DNA of 64,000 bases from Haliea sp. E1-2-M8 (GCF_030649675.1 NZ_JAUTDR010000007.1:124001-188000); one strand, 5' to 3'; positions 23,151 through 31,709 are shown, counted from the first letter of the stretch. Numbers and translations are program-made. The notes: generated by a model from the sequence alone, not told the origin.

Positions 23151-24170
23151 TCAGACCAGAGTGTAGCGCACCGGCAGCGATTTCAGGCCGCCGACAAAGA
23201 TCGCCTTGACCCATTCCGGGTTGCCGGCGAGTTCCATGTCCTGCAGCCGCGGCAGCAGCTCGCGAAAGAAGCAGGATACTTCCAGCGCAGCCAGATGCTG
23301 GCCCAGGCACATGTGGGAACCGTAGCCAAAGGCGAGCTGGAGTTTCGGGTCCCGCTGCAGATCCAGGCGGTTGGGGTGGTCGAAGACCTCCGGGTCGCGG
23401 TTGGCGGCGGGATACCAGAGGGCGATATTGTCGCCAGCGCGGATCTGGCGCCCGTGCAGCTCCAGGTCCTCGGTGGCGGTGCGCACCATGTGCCGCACCG
23501 GTGACACCCAGCGGATGATTTCCTTGGCGGCGCCGCTGTCGAGGTCCGGACGGCCGCGCCACAGGGCGAGCTGATCCGGGTGCTCCAGCAGGGCCTTCAT
23601 GCCGCCGCCGATGGTCGCGGAAGTGGTGTCGTGGCCGGCGGTGGCGGTGATGATGAAGTAGCTGGCCTGGTCGAGGACGTTCATCGGCTCGCCGTCCACC
23701 TCTGCATTGGCCAGCACCGTCGCCAGGTCGTCCTGCGGGTTTTTCTTGCGGTCCTCGATGACCTCGCTGAAGTAGGCGCCGAAGTCATTCAGCACTTCCA
23801 GGCCGGCGGTCTGGCTGTCGCCGCGCTGCAGGGTCGGGTCCTGGCCGCCAAACAGTTGCTGGGTCAGCTTGAGCATGGTCGACTCCGCTGCCCGCGGCAG
23901 ACCCAGAATCGAGAGGATGATGCGCAGCGGGTAGAGCATGGCGATGTCACGGACAAAGTCGTTCTCGCTGCCGATGCGCTTGATGTCGTCGTAGCGGCTC
24001 AGGGACCAGAACGGGCGGTAGTCGGGGTGTTCCACCCAGGCCACCGGGTCGTTCGCCCTGAGGTGGTCGAACAGCGCGTACATGGTCCGTTCATCGCCCA
24101 TGATGTGGGGGTCAAGCACGTCGGCGGGCTTGAAGCACGCTTGTTGCTTGTGGCTACTGGCAGCGGTCAC
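23151..24170 (-). CDS. Cytochrome P450 lacking an internal ~75-residue block
   Basis: 339 residues, about 70-80 shorter than usual bacterial P450s. Present are the I-helix (TATAGHDTTSATIG), the K-helix ExxR (KEIIRWVSP) and the haem loop FGYGSHMCLG with the Cys ligand. The N-terminal region runs to RYDDIKRIGSEND (about residue 71) and continues directly with FVRDIAMLYPLRI, which in relatives follows after the C-helix. The DPPxH...R segment whose His and Arg contact haem propionates is therefore absent. The frame stays open, so this is an in-frame deletion. It resembles the CYP125/CYP142-like group. GTG start with GGAG upstream. Probably inactive. Confidence 0.8.
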   Translation of the reverse strand: MTAASSHKQQACFKPADVLDPHIMGDERTMYALFDHLRANDPVAWVEHPDYRPFWSLSRYDDIKRIGSENDFVRDIAMLYPLRIILSILGLPRAAESTMLKLTQQLFGGQDPTLQRGDSQTAGLEVLNDFGAYFSEVIEDRKKNPQDDLATVLANAEVDGEPMNVLDQASYFIITATAGHDTTSATIGGGMKALLEHPDQLALWRGRPDLDSGAAKEIIRWVSPVRHMVRTATEDLELHGRQIRAGDNIALWYPAANRDPEVFDHPNRLDLQRDPKLQLAFGYGSHMCLGQHLAALEVSCFFRELLPRLQDMELAGNPEWVKAIFVGGLKSLPVRYTLV

Positions 24171-24183
24171 GGTGGTCTCCTGG

Positions 24184-25491
24184 CTAGAGTTGCTGCTTGA
24201 AAACTTTGCCGCCCTTCATCACAAAGCCCACGTCCAGCAGGCTTTCGATATTTTCCAGCGGTGAGTTCTGCAGGGCGATAATGTCGGCCTGCTTGCCTGC
24301 CGCGAGGGTGCCGAGGCTGTCGGACATGTCGATCAGGTCCGCCGCGTTGACGGTGGCGCTGACCAGGACCTCCATCGGCGTCATGCCCGCTTCGTGCATC
24401 AACACCGCTTCCTGCGCGTTGTCGCCGTGAGCGGACACACCGGTGTCGGTGCCGAAGGCCACTTTAACCCCGGCCTTGTGGGCCTTGGCGAAGTTCGACT
24501 GCATGTCGTTGCCTACGCGGATGGCTTTTTCGCGGATCGCCGGGCTCATGAAGTCCGATTCCGTCGCCATGATTTTTACCGTGTGGCCCGCCAGCAAAGT
24601 GGGGACCAGGTAGGCGCCGGTGGATTTGAACAGCTTGATGGACTCGGGCCCGACGTAGGTGCCGTGCTCGATACTGTCGACGCCCGCTTCCAGGGCGGCG
24701 ATGATGCCTTCCTCCTGGTGAGCGTGGCTGATGACCTTGCGGCCCATGCGCCGGGCAGCGCCGACCACTTCCTTCAGCTCATCCATCTCCATCTGCTGGC
24801 CGGTGCCAGTAGCACGGTCGGTCAGTACGCCGCCGGTCGAGGTGATCTTGATCAGGTCGGCGCCGTACTTCACGGCGTCCCGGGTGGCGCGGCGGCAGTC
24901 GTAGGGGCCGTCGCAAACGTTGCGGTCGGTGTACAATTCCATCAGTTCCGGCTTCATGCCGCTGACGTCATTGTGGCCCCCGGTCACTCCCACGCCGCCG
25001 GCGGCGATGATCCGCGGCCCGTCAATCCAGCCGCGGTTGATGGCGTCGCGCACGGCGTACATTTCCTGTTCCCGGGAGCCCGCATCGCGCAGGGTGGTAA
25101 AACCCGCATCCAGCGTGCGCAGCGCGTACATCAGCGACTGCATCTGCACCAGTTGGGAGGAATATTTCAGGTTTTCCCTGTCATTCTGCGGGCCCAGCTC
25201 TCCCTGCAGGTGAACGTGCATATCCATCAGGCCGGGCATTACGAAACCGTCTTTCAGATCGATGAGCTGCGCGTCTTCCGCGAAATCCGCCGGCTCACGG
25301 TAGCCGTCCAGAACCTGGCTGACCTTGTCGTCGACAACGACCAGGGTCTGCTCAGTCTGCGGTTGCTGGCCCGGTACCGCCAGCAGGGTGCCGGCGTGAA
25401 TGACGGTGGTGGCAGCTTGCGCTCCCAGGCTGCCAAGCAGCGCGGTGGTCAGGGCCAGGGCGCGGCTGACAGGTGTGTGCAAAGAGGGCAT
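24184..25491 (-). CDS. Exported metal-dependent amidohydrolase
   Basis: 435 residues from the ATG at 25491 (MPSLHTPVSRALALTTALL), with a ribosome site in AAGGAGCTCAAC and a signal peptide ending AQAA. Amidohydrolase-superfamily metal motifs: MDMHVHLQGE, a metal-bridging Lys region (LIKITSTGG), KVISHAHQEEG, DSIEHGTYVG and the Asp in FGTDTGVSAHG. It resembles imidazolonepropionase-like and Xaa-Pro/aryl dipeptidases (PepQ-like Sgx group). Likely a periplasmic peptidase or lactamase. It is 13 bases from the P450 gene on the same strand. Confidence 0.85.
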   Translation of the reverse strand: MPSLHTPVSRALALTTALLGSLGAQAATTVIHAGTLLAVPGQQPQTEQTLVVVDDKVSQVLDGYREPADFAEDAQLIDLKDGFVMPGLMDMHVHLQGELGPQNDRENLKYSSQLVQMQSLMYALRTLDAGFTTLRDAGSREQEMYAVRDAINRGWIDGPRIIAAGGVGVTGGHNDVSGMKPELMELYTDRNVCDGPYDCRRATRDAVKYGADLIKITSTGGVLTDRATGTGQQMEMDELKEVVGAARRMGRKVISHAHQEEGIIAALEAGVDSIEHGTYVGPESIKLFKSTGAYLVPTLLAGHTVKIMATESDFMSPAIREKAIRVGNDMQSNFAKAHKAGVKVAFGTDTGVSAHGDNAQEAVLMHEAGMTPMEVLVSATVNAADLIDMSDSLGTLAAGKQADIIALQNSPLENIESLLDVGFVMKGGKVFKQQL

Positions 25492-25621
25492 GTTGAGCTC
25501 CTTGTAATTATTGCGGTAATGAAAGTAGACGCAGTATGCCAAAATCTGCAGGGCAGATGGGGGTCATTTGCGGCCAATTGCCCGGTTCTCTTCAGGCATT
25601 CTTCAGGCATTTACCCCGGGC

Positions 25622-28600
25622 TCAGCGGAAATCCCGCGACTGCAGTGGCAGCTCTGCCAGCGCCTCGCTGTAGTCGTGGAGGGCGCCGGCAATGATGTGG
25701 GTGACCCCGTCCTTGCGCTCCAGGGTGCCCTTTATCACCAGCAACCGGCCGTTCATCAGTTCCCGCCGGAAGTGCTCCTGGGTGCGGGTCCAGACCACGA
25801 CATTGCTGCTGCCGGTTTCGTCCTCCAGGGTCAGGAACAGCACCCCGGAGGCGCTGCCGGGACGCTGGCGGCAGGTAACCAGGCCGGCGATACGGATAAA
25901 GCCCCTGTTTGCCACCGTATGCAGCTCCGCGTGGCGCTTGCAGCGGTTGAAGGGGTACTGCTCGCGCAGCAGGCTGAGCGGATGGGCGCGCAGGGTCAGG
26001 CCGGTGGCGCGGTAATCCGCCAGTACCTCTTCCGCCACTGCCGGCGCCGGCAGCTGGACGTCGTCATTGAAATAGCTGGCGGGCTGCTGCTGTTCCTCCC
26101 GCAGCAGGGGCCGGGGCTGTTCCAGGGCCATGACCTGCCACTGGGACTGGTGGCGGTTGCCGCTGAGGGAGGCCAGCGCATCCGCATCCGCCAGCGCTTC
26201 CAGGTCGCGCTTGTCCAGCTGCGCCCGCTGCCGCAGCTGGCTGATCTGGCGGAAGGGCTCCCGCGCCCGTGCCTCCACCAGGCGCCGGGCGCCATCGCGG
26301 CTCAGGCCCTTTACCAGCCGCAGGCCCAGGCGAACGGGCGCCTGCCCGGAATCGGTAGCGGCCAGCAACTGGTGGTCCCAGGCGCTCTGGTTCACATCCA
26401 CCGGCAACACTGCCACCCCGTGGCGGCGGGCGTCCTGGAGCAGCTGGGAGGGGGAGTAAAAGCCCATCGGCTGGCTGTTCAGCAGGCCCACAAAGAAGGC
26501 CGCCGGGTGGTGGCACTTGAGCCAGGCGGAGACCCAGGCCAGCAGGGCAAAGCTGGCGGAGTGTGATTCCGGGAAGCCGTAGCCGCCAAAGCCCTTGATC
26601 TGGTCAAACAGGCGGTGGGCGAAATCCTCCTCGTAGCCGCGGTCGATCATGCCGCGGACCAGCTTCTGTTCGAAGCTGAGCAGCTTGCTGTTCTTGCCCC
26701 AGTTGCTGATGGCCCGGCGCAGCTGGTCCGCCTCGCCACCGGAAAAGCCCGCCGCCACCATCGCCAGCTTGATCACCTGCTCCTGGAATATGGGTACCCC
26801 CAGGGTGCGGTCGAGCACCGAGCGGATCTCCTCGCTGGGATAGGTGACGGCCTCCAGACCCTGCTTGCGGCGCAGGAACGGGTGCACCATGTCGCCCTGG
26901 ATGGGGCCCGGGCGAACGATGGCGATCTGGATCACCAGGTCGTAGAAACAGGCCGGCCGCAGCCGCGGCAGCATCGACATCTGCGCCCGGGACTCAACCT
27001 GGAACACGCCTACCGAATCCGCCTGTTGCAGCATGCGCCAGGTGGCGGCATCGTCCCGGGGGATATCCGCCAGGCCGTGGATACGGGGGTGATCCCGGTG
27101 CACCAGCGCCAGGCTCTTGCGGATGGCCGAGAGCATCCCCAGGGCGAGGATGTCCACCTTGAGCAGGCCCAGGGCCTCGATATCCTCCTTGTCCCACTGG
27201 ATCACGGTGCGGTCCACCATGCTGGCGTTCTCCACCGGCACCAGCTGGGAGATCGGCCCGCGGCTGATCACAAAGCCGCCCACGTGCTGTGACAGGTGGC
27301 GGGGGAAGCCGAGAATCTCCTGCACCAGCTGCTGGAACAGCGCCGCCAGCTGGCTGTGCCCGGCCACGCCCTGTTCCTCGAAGCGCTTGCCGAGGTCCGA
27401 GCTGCGGTCCCACCAGGCCATGGATTTCGCCAGGTCGTCCACGAACACCGCGTCCAGCCCCAGGGCCCTGCCCACATCCCGCACCGCGCTGCGCGCCCGA
27501 TAGGTGATGACCGTGGCGGCCAGTGCTGCCCGTCGGCGGCTGTATTTGTCATAGATGTACTGGATGACTTCCTCGCGGCGCTCGTGCTCGAAGTCGACGT
27601 CGATATCCGGCGGCTCGTCCCGCTCCCGCGAGATAAAGCGCTCGAACAGCAGCGATACCTGCTCCGGCGACACCTCGGTGATGAACAGGCAATAGCACAC
27701 CACCGAATTGGCCGCCGACCCGCGGCCCTGGCAGAGAATGTCGCGCTCCCGGGCAAAGCGCACCAGGTCGTACACCGTGAGGAAGTAGTACTCGTAGTGC
27801 AGTTCCGTGATCAGCTCCAGCTCGTACTCGATGCGCGCTCGCGTCTCCGCGGAGACGCCCCCGGGCCAGCGCACGGCGCAGCCCGTTTCCACCAGCTCGC
27901 GCAAGTAGCCGTTTGCGGTCTGCCCCGGCGGTACCACTTCTTCCGGGTATTCATAGCGCAGCTCCTCCAGGCTGAACTGGCAGCGGCGGGCGATATCCAG
28001 CGTCGCCGCCAGCAGGGGAGGGGGGTAGAGCTGCTCAAGCTTGTCCAGCCGCCGCAAGTGCTGCTGGCTGTTGCCCAGCCGCCGGCGCCCGAGCCGGGCC
28101 ACACTGGTGTTGTAGCGCAGCGCGGTGAACACATCGTGCAGGGGCTTGCGGGCCGCCACGTGCATCTGCACAGCGCCACAGGCCACCATCGCCAGGTCCA
28201 GGGCCTGGGCCAGGGCATGCAACCGCAGGTGCCGGGCCACATCGTCGCCACCCAGCAGGTGAGTGACGCCCAGCCAGACCCGCCCTTTGCACAATCGCGC
28301 CAGCTGCTGGCCATAGCCGAGTGCCTCCTCGTCGGCCTGGTCCGGCCCTTCCGCCTGCGGCAGCCAGATCAGCAGGCAGCGCTTGAGATGGAAGATCACA
28401 TCCCGCAGCGCCACCCGGTACTCCCCCTTGGGGCTGCGCCGCCGCGCCAGGCTGATCAGCCCGGAGAGCTCGCTATAGGCCGCCCGGCTCGGCACCAGCG
28501 CGACGAGGCGGATGCCCTCAACCAGGTTCAGCTCGCTGCCGATGATGAGTGGCAGCCCCACCTCCTTCGCCGCCACATGGGCCTTGACCACCCCCGCCAG

Positions 28601-28729
28601 CGAACACTCGTCGGTAATGGCCAGCGCCGCATAGCCCAGCTCCTGGGCGCGCTGCACCAGTTCCTGCGGATGCGAGGCACCGCGCAGGAAGCTGTAACAG
28701 GTGAGGCTGTGAAGTTCGGCGTAGGGCAT
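25622..28729 (-). CDS. dnaE2: Error-prone DNA polymerase DnaE2
   Basis: 1035 residues from the ATG at 28729 (MPYAELHSLTCYSFLRGASH), the canonical DnaE2 N-terminus; an upstream in-frame TTG is disfavoured. Order: PHP domain, polymerase palm (catalytic acidic motif PDIDVDFEHERREEVIQYIY), fingers, HhH and an OB domain near the end (GLVTCRQRPGSASGV). DnaE2 performs mutagenic translesion synthesis with ImuA/ImuB in the SOS response. No imuA or imuB is adjacent here; the gene stands alone under a LexA box. Confidence 0.95.
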   Translation of the reverse strand: MPYAELHSLTCYSFLRGASHPQELVQRAQELGYAALAITDECSLAGVVKAHVAAKEVGLPLIIGSELNLVEGIRLVALVPSRAAYSELSGLISLARRRSPKGEYRVALRDVIFHLKRCLLIWLPQAEGPDQADEEALGYGQQLARLCKGRVWLGVTHLLGGDDVARHLRLHALAQALDLAMVACGAVQMHVAARKPLHDVFTALRYNTSVARLGRRRLGNSQQHLRRLDKLEQLYPPPLLAATLDIARRCQFSLEELRYEYPEEVVPPGQTANGYLRELVETGCAVRWPGGVSAETRARIEYELELITELHYEYYFLTVYDLVRFARERDILCQGRGSAANSVVCYCLFITEVSPEQVSLLFERFISRERDEPPDIDVDFEHERREEVIQYIYDKYSRRRAALAATVITYRARSAVRDVGRALGLDAVFVDDLAKSMAWWDRSSDLGKRFEEQGVAGHSQLAALFQQLVQEILGFPRHLSQHVGGFVISRGPISQLVPVENASMVDRTVIQWDKEDIEALGLLKVDILALGMLSAIRKSLALVHRDHPRIHGLADIPRDDAATWRMLQQADSVGVFQVESRAQMSMLPRLRPACFYDLVIQIAIVRPGPIQGDMVHPFLRRKQGLEAVTYPSEEIRSVLDRTLGVPIFQEQVIKLAMVAAGFSGGEADQLRRAISNWGKNSKLLSFEQKLVRGMIDRGYEEDFAHRLFDQIKGFGGYGFPESHSASFALLAWVSAWLKCHHPAAFFVGLLNSQPMGFYSPSQLLQDARRHGVAVLPVDVNQSAWDHQLLAATDSGQAPVRLGLRLVKGLSRDGARRLVEARAREPFRQISQLRQRAQLDKRDLEALADADALASLSGNRHQSQWQVMALEQPRPLLREEQQQPASYFNDDVQLPAPAVAEEVLADYRATGLTLRAHPLSLLREQYPFNRCKRHAELHTVANRGFIRIAGLVTCRQRPGSASGVLFLTLEDETGSSNVVVWTRTQEHFRRELMNGRLLVIKGTLERKDGVTHIIAGALHDYSEALAELPLQSRDFR

Positions 28730-28745
28730 GGGGGTGGGCAAACAG

Positions 28746-28765
28746 TACTGTGTTTATATACAGTA
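28746..28765 (-). promoter_or_regulatory. LexA (SOS) box before dnaE2
   Basis: The site reads TACTGTGTTTATATACAGTA, which fits the gammaproteobacterial CTG-N10-CAG LexA consensus (CTG 28748-28750, CAG 28761-28763). It is 16 bases upstream of the dnaE2 ATG and overlaps a likely minus-strand -10 (TATACT, 28762-28767), so bound LexA would block polymerase. Confidence 0.92.
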
Positions 28766-28980
28766 TAATGCTTTGGGAGGATTGCAAGGGGATTTTTCAG
28801 CGGCAGCGTACACTTGAGCTTTAATATTCAGGGTAACCATCTAAACTTTAACCAGAAATCCAACGCTTGCAGCATGAGATGTCGAATCGCGGCCGGGAAG
28901 TCCACGGGCCACCAATCAAGTATCCAGGTGGACTGAAATCACCATTTTTTATCGGGTAAGGATCACGTGCGGCAGGGCAG

Positions 28981-28992
28981 CCACTATAGTGG
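28981..28992. promoter_or_regulatory. Perfect 12-base palindrome
   Basis: CCACTATAGTGG lies 55 bases upstream of the start of the broken gene at 29048, within the 280-base gap after dnaE2. A second inverted repeat, AGTCCAC (28899-28905) with GTGGACT (28928-28934), lies just upstream. Either could be an operator or an RNA stem; no regulator can be named. Confidence 0.3.
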
Positions 28993-29047
28993 TAGTCGCC
29001 ACAGAACGGTTCGCCAAATAAAAGGTGAAAACCAGGAGGCCAGCGTA

Positions 29048-29624
29048 ATGGCGCAGGAATACCTGATAGGCGTGATGATGACGCCTGTGGAAAATCCGGA
29101 TGAGGCCTTCCAGGCGGCGATACACGAGGCGGTGACGCTGGTAGATCAGCGTTTGGCGCAGCGCGTGCCGAACCTGCGCCTGGAGGTGTTCGAGTTCGTG
29201 GGACCGCACCTGACACCAGCGCACGGGGGCTACTCGCCGCTGGAATTGCTGCAACTGGGCGTGATCGAGAAAGTGGAGCGCAAGCCGAACTTCCTGCTGG
29301 TGGTGACGGAAGTAGACATCTCATCGCAGTTGACGACCTATATCGTCGCGCTGCCCAGCCGCCTAACCAATGTGGGCCTGATCTCCACCAAGCGGTTCAG
29401 TCCGCGCTTTTGGGGAGAGCCAGATGACACGGCCGGTTTGACGGCGCAGCGGCTGGCGGCGAACCGCGGCAGCATCTGGCGAACGGTGCGCCGCTCCAAT
29501 CCATTTCGGCATGAAAATCAGCACCTTTATCGCGGCAATGGGGGTGCTGGTTGGGTCTTTGGGCGGCCGGGTGGACAACCGCACGGTGATGCAGCGGATC
29601 CTGTTTGTGGAAGTAGATCTTTAG
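29048..29624 (+). pseudogene. Remnant of a protease-like membrane protein
   Basis: A strong AGGAGG precedes the ATG at 29048. The first ~135 residues (MAQEYLIGVMMTPVENPDEA onward, with LLVVTEVDISSQ) look like the N-terminal part of an archaemetzincin-like protein, but the expected HExxH region is absent. Within a few residues the text jumps to GSIWRTVRRSNPF. Beyond it the open frame becomes low-quality, while the +1 frame from 29511 gives a sensible tail with a membrane segment (FIAAMGVLVGSLGG) ending in a stop at 29622-29624. This is best read as one gene with two internal losses, the second causing a frameshift. The family assignment rests on memory of similar proteins and is tentative. Confidence 0.5.
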
Positions 29625-29758
29625 GGTGTTAGACCGAGCGCTTGCGACGATTCAAGGACTTTGTTTTGACAAGAATACCGAGGCGCTCGCCTATATGGCA
29701 GTTAGAAGCGTCGCCATTGCAGCGGTCACGGTTACACTGGAGGCCAAAAGGAGTTCGC

Positions 29759-29903
29759 ATGAACTATCAGGCGGTAAACTTCAACGACAATCCTGGTCTC
29801 TTCAATGAGCAATGGTCTCCCAAAGTGATCGCCGAGATGAATGACTATCAGTTCAAGCTCGTTAAAATCCAGGGCGAGTTCGTGTGGCATGATCAGAAGC
29901 ACC
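29759..29903 (+). pseudogene. Truncated cupin-domain protein, N-terminal fragment
   Basis: It starts with AAAGGAG and ATG at 29759 and encodes MNYQAVNFNDNPGLFNEQWS, then FKLVKIQGEFVWH, the beginning of a small single-domain cupin (first metal-binding strand). The similarity stops there, at about 29896, directly beside the stop of the convergent UppS-like gene. The frame continues to 30148 antisense to that gene with no cupin features. The second cupin motif is missing, so it should not fold. Confidence 0.65.
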
Positions 29904-30590
29904 TCAGCCACCGAGGGTGCGGTCCTGCTGCCCGAACCATGCCAGCGCAGCATCGAGGTGCTGCGGCTGGAAGTCGGGCCACAGCGCGTCCAGCACGAAG
30001 ATGTCGGCATAGACCGACTGCACGGGCAGGAAGCCGCTCAAGCGCCGCCCGCCGCCCCACCGGACAATCATGTCCAGACGCGAGATATCGGCGGACCGCA
30101 GTCCTCCATTCTTCAGGCCGGCCAAGTCCCACTCCCAGCCGTAGTTGACGAGGAAGTTGACTTTGATGCCGGTACCGTGACGAACCCGGAACGCCGCCAG
30201 ATCGGCGGGAAACTGGTTGGATTGCTCGTTGCCGATGACCAGCAAGGCGGCGCCTCGGCGCGAGATCTCCAGCGCGAAATCGACGCAGGCAGCACGAAAG
30301 CTGTTGGCCTGCTCGGTTGGGCGGCGCGTATTGTCCTGGGTGAATCCGTAGACCGAAACCTCTTCGACGCCGAGCGTCTTGCATGCTTCGAAAAGCGTTA
30401 ATCCAGGAGCTATGCCCCATGAATAGCCCTGCTCTTTGCGCAGACCTTGCTGTACCGCCCATCGCCGGTTGCCGTCCGGGATGAAACCTATGTGCCGGGG
30501 CATACGTCGCGCCCTACGCGGCGGGCTCACGGCGCTCGCAGAGGTCGAGTTCGCACTTACCGGGTGGTGCAGCAGATCGGAACCTTTCAC
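29904..30590 (-). CDS. Undecaprenyl-diphosphate-synthase-like cis-prenyltransferase
   Basis: 228 residues. The cis-prenyltransferase motifs are HIGFIPDGNRRWA (catalytic Asp in DGN), VYGFTQDNTRRP, and near the C-terminus IVRWGGGRRLSGFLPVQS with LWPDF. In housekeeping UppS the last block reads R-T-G-G-E..RLSNF; here it is R-W-G-G-G and SGF, marking a divergent subfamily with unknown product. The GTG at 30590 overlaps the stop of a preceding mini-ORF by four bases (GTGA), supporting that start by coupling; an ATG at 30503 is an alternative. It is unlikely to be the essential uppS, which normally lies with cdsA/dxr. Confidence 0.75.
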   Translation of the reverse strand: MKGSDLLHHPVSANSTSASAVSPPRRARRMPRHIGFIPDGNRRWAVQQGLRKEQGYSWGIAPGLTLFEACKTLGVEEVSVYGFTQDNTRRPTEQANSFRAACVDFALEISRRGAALLVIGNEQSNQFPADLAAFRVRHGTGIKVNFLVNYGWEWDLAGLKNGGLRSADISRLDMIVRWGGGRRLSGFLPVQSVYADIFVLDALWPDFQPQHLDAALAWFGQQDRTLGG

Positions 30591-30685
30591 TCTGAGGTTT
30601 TGCCGTCGAAGTGTTCTGTATCGGCCTCGGCGTCAGCACGAGTTCGGGTCGCCTGATTCTCGATATCTTGCACAAAACCCTTCAT
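30587..30685 (-). pseudogene. Internally deleted cupin mini-ORF
   Basis: A 32-codon frame with an excellent ribosome site (GAGGAG, five bases before the ATG at 30685). Residues 1-10 (MKGFVQDIEN) match the start, and the last ~20 (TRADAEADTEHFDGKTSE) match the end, of a ~130-residue cupin (mannose-6-phosphate-isomerase-like) family. The whole metal-binding barrel is missing, and the frame is preserved. The stop overlaps the GTG of the UppS-like gene. It may now act only as a leader for that gene. Confidence 0.6.
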
Positions 30686-30882
30686 CGCAACTCCTCTGTT
30701 GGAACGACTTCCAGCGCAACCGGCTTGGTCGACAGCAGCCTCGGCTAATGTTCGGGTAGCAGTGAGATCGCTTGCGATCCTCGAGTCCTGCGATGTTAAT
30801 TGAATTCCGGCGCGCGTTTCCTGTCAGTGCGCAGCCGCACATACTGCACCGCAGCTGATGCTGCGCGCTAGGGGTTTCAGAG

Positions 30883-31281
30883 GTGTCGATGCACAGCCAT
30901 GCTGGTATTTCTAGTCACAGGGAGTTTCCTGATGCCTACTACACCGCAAATCCGGAACATGCCATTTATGGAGTCGTGTTCGAGATTGATCTGCAGCAGA
31001 AGTCGGCTTTGGACAAAGCCGAAGCTCTTGGGTATGGGTACGACGAGAAAAAAGTCGTAGTTGTAGCTGGCAAAGGCTCCTTTGCAAAGGCAATGACATA
31101 CGTGGCTAGGGATATTGATGTAGATCTAAGTCCTTACTCCTGGTACGTAAACCACGTTATTGTCGGTGCATACGAGGCCTCTTTACCCGCTGATTATATT
31201 CACGAAAAGATATTCGCAGTTGCGGCAGTCGAAGATAGGGACAGGGAAAGGGATGCAAAGCAGCGTGCAATACACAGTTAA
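30883..31281 (+). pseudogene. GGCT-like (gamma-glutamylcyclotransferase fold) protein, N-terminus missing
   Basis: 132 codons. From FPDAYYTANPEHAIYGVVFE the sequence matches the C-terminal two thirds of gamma-glutamylcyclotransferase-like proteins (GVVFEID, SALDKAEALGYGY, TYVARD, SPYSWYVNHVIVGAYEASLP). The N-terminal core with the substrate loop (YGSNM) is absent. The ~20 residues before the match have no family character, so the 5' part has been lost or replaced. The remainder is well conserved, suggesting recent loss. Confidence 0.55.
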
Positions 31282-31332
31282 CAAGCAACTACAGCAAATC
31301 AAGCTCTGCTGCATTCGTCGAGGCATCATGAA

Positions 31333-31376
31333 GTGAGGACGACCTCACCTCTCCAAAGCGAAAGGGGACGGCCCCT
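31333..31376 (+). ncRNA. Guanidine-II riboswitch (mini-ykkC)
   Basis: Two short hairpins with the diagnostic ACGR tetraloops: GTGAGG-ACGA-CCTCAC (31333-31348) and AGGGG-ACGG-CCCCT (31363-31376), joined by 14 bases. This matches the mini-ykkC/guanidine-II consensus, in which two ACGR loops kiss on binding guanidinium. The ribosome site GAGAGG (31383-31388) and the ATG of the exporter gene (31392) follow immediately, consistent with translational control. Confidence 0.93.
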
Positions 31377-31391
31377 GTCACCGAGAGGTTT

Positions 31392-31709
31392 ATGAACTGG
31401 ATCATTTTATTCCTGGCTGGGCTGCTTGAGATAGGTTGGGCTATCGGGCTGAAATATACCGATGGCTTCACAAGGTTTTGGCCCACGGTGGGTACCGTCA
31501 TTTCGATGGTTGCAAGTTTCCTGTTGCTGGGACTGGCACTTAAAACCTTGCCTGTCGGTACAGCCTACGCTGTGTGGGTTGGCATTGGTGCTGTCGGCAC
31601 GGCCGTACTGGGAATTTTGCTATTTAACGAATCAACTGAAATGCTCAAGATGGTAAGTCTGGCTTTGATATGTGCCGGCATTGTCGGCCTTAAACTGGCC
31701 CATGTCTGA
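31392..31709 (+). CDS. sugE: Guanidinium exporter of the SMR family (Gdx/SugE)
   Basis: 105 residues, four membrane helices. [20 protein letters not shown] carries the essential Glu13; [10 protein letters not shown] and [19 protein letters not shown] are signatures of the SugE/Gdx subgroup rather than the multidrug EmrE subgroup. Gdx proteins export guanidinium in exchange for protons as dual-topology dimers. The upstream guanidine-II riboswitch independently supports this substrate. Confidence 0.93.
   Translation: MNWIILFLAGLLEIGWAIGLKYTDGFTRFWPTVGTVISMVASFLLLGLALKTLPVGTAYAVWVGIGAVGTAVLGILLFNESTEMLKMVSLALICAGIVGLKLAHV

Noticed and set aside
24394-25695. 433-codon plus-strand frame
   Set aside because: Antisense to the amidohydrolase gene; no recognisable domain.
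27296-28768. 490-codon open frame on the plus strand
   Set aside because: It lies wholly antisense to dnaE2 and mirrors GC-rich codon structure; no domain and no separate start signal.
29626-29632. GTTAGAC, a perfect GTTRRRY integron core box
   Set aside because: A seven-base match with no partner box or stem next to it is expected by chance.
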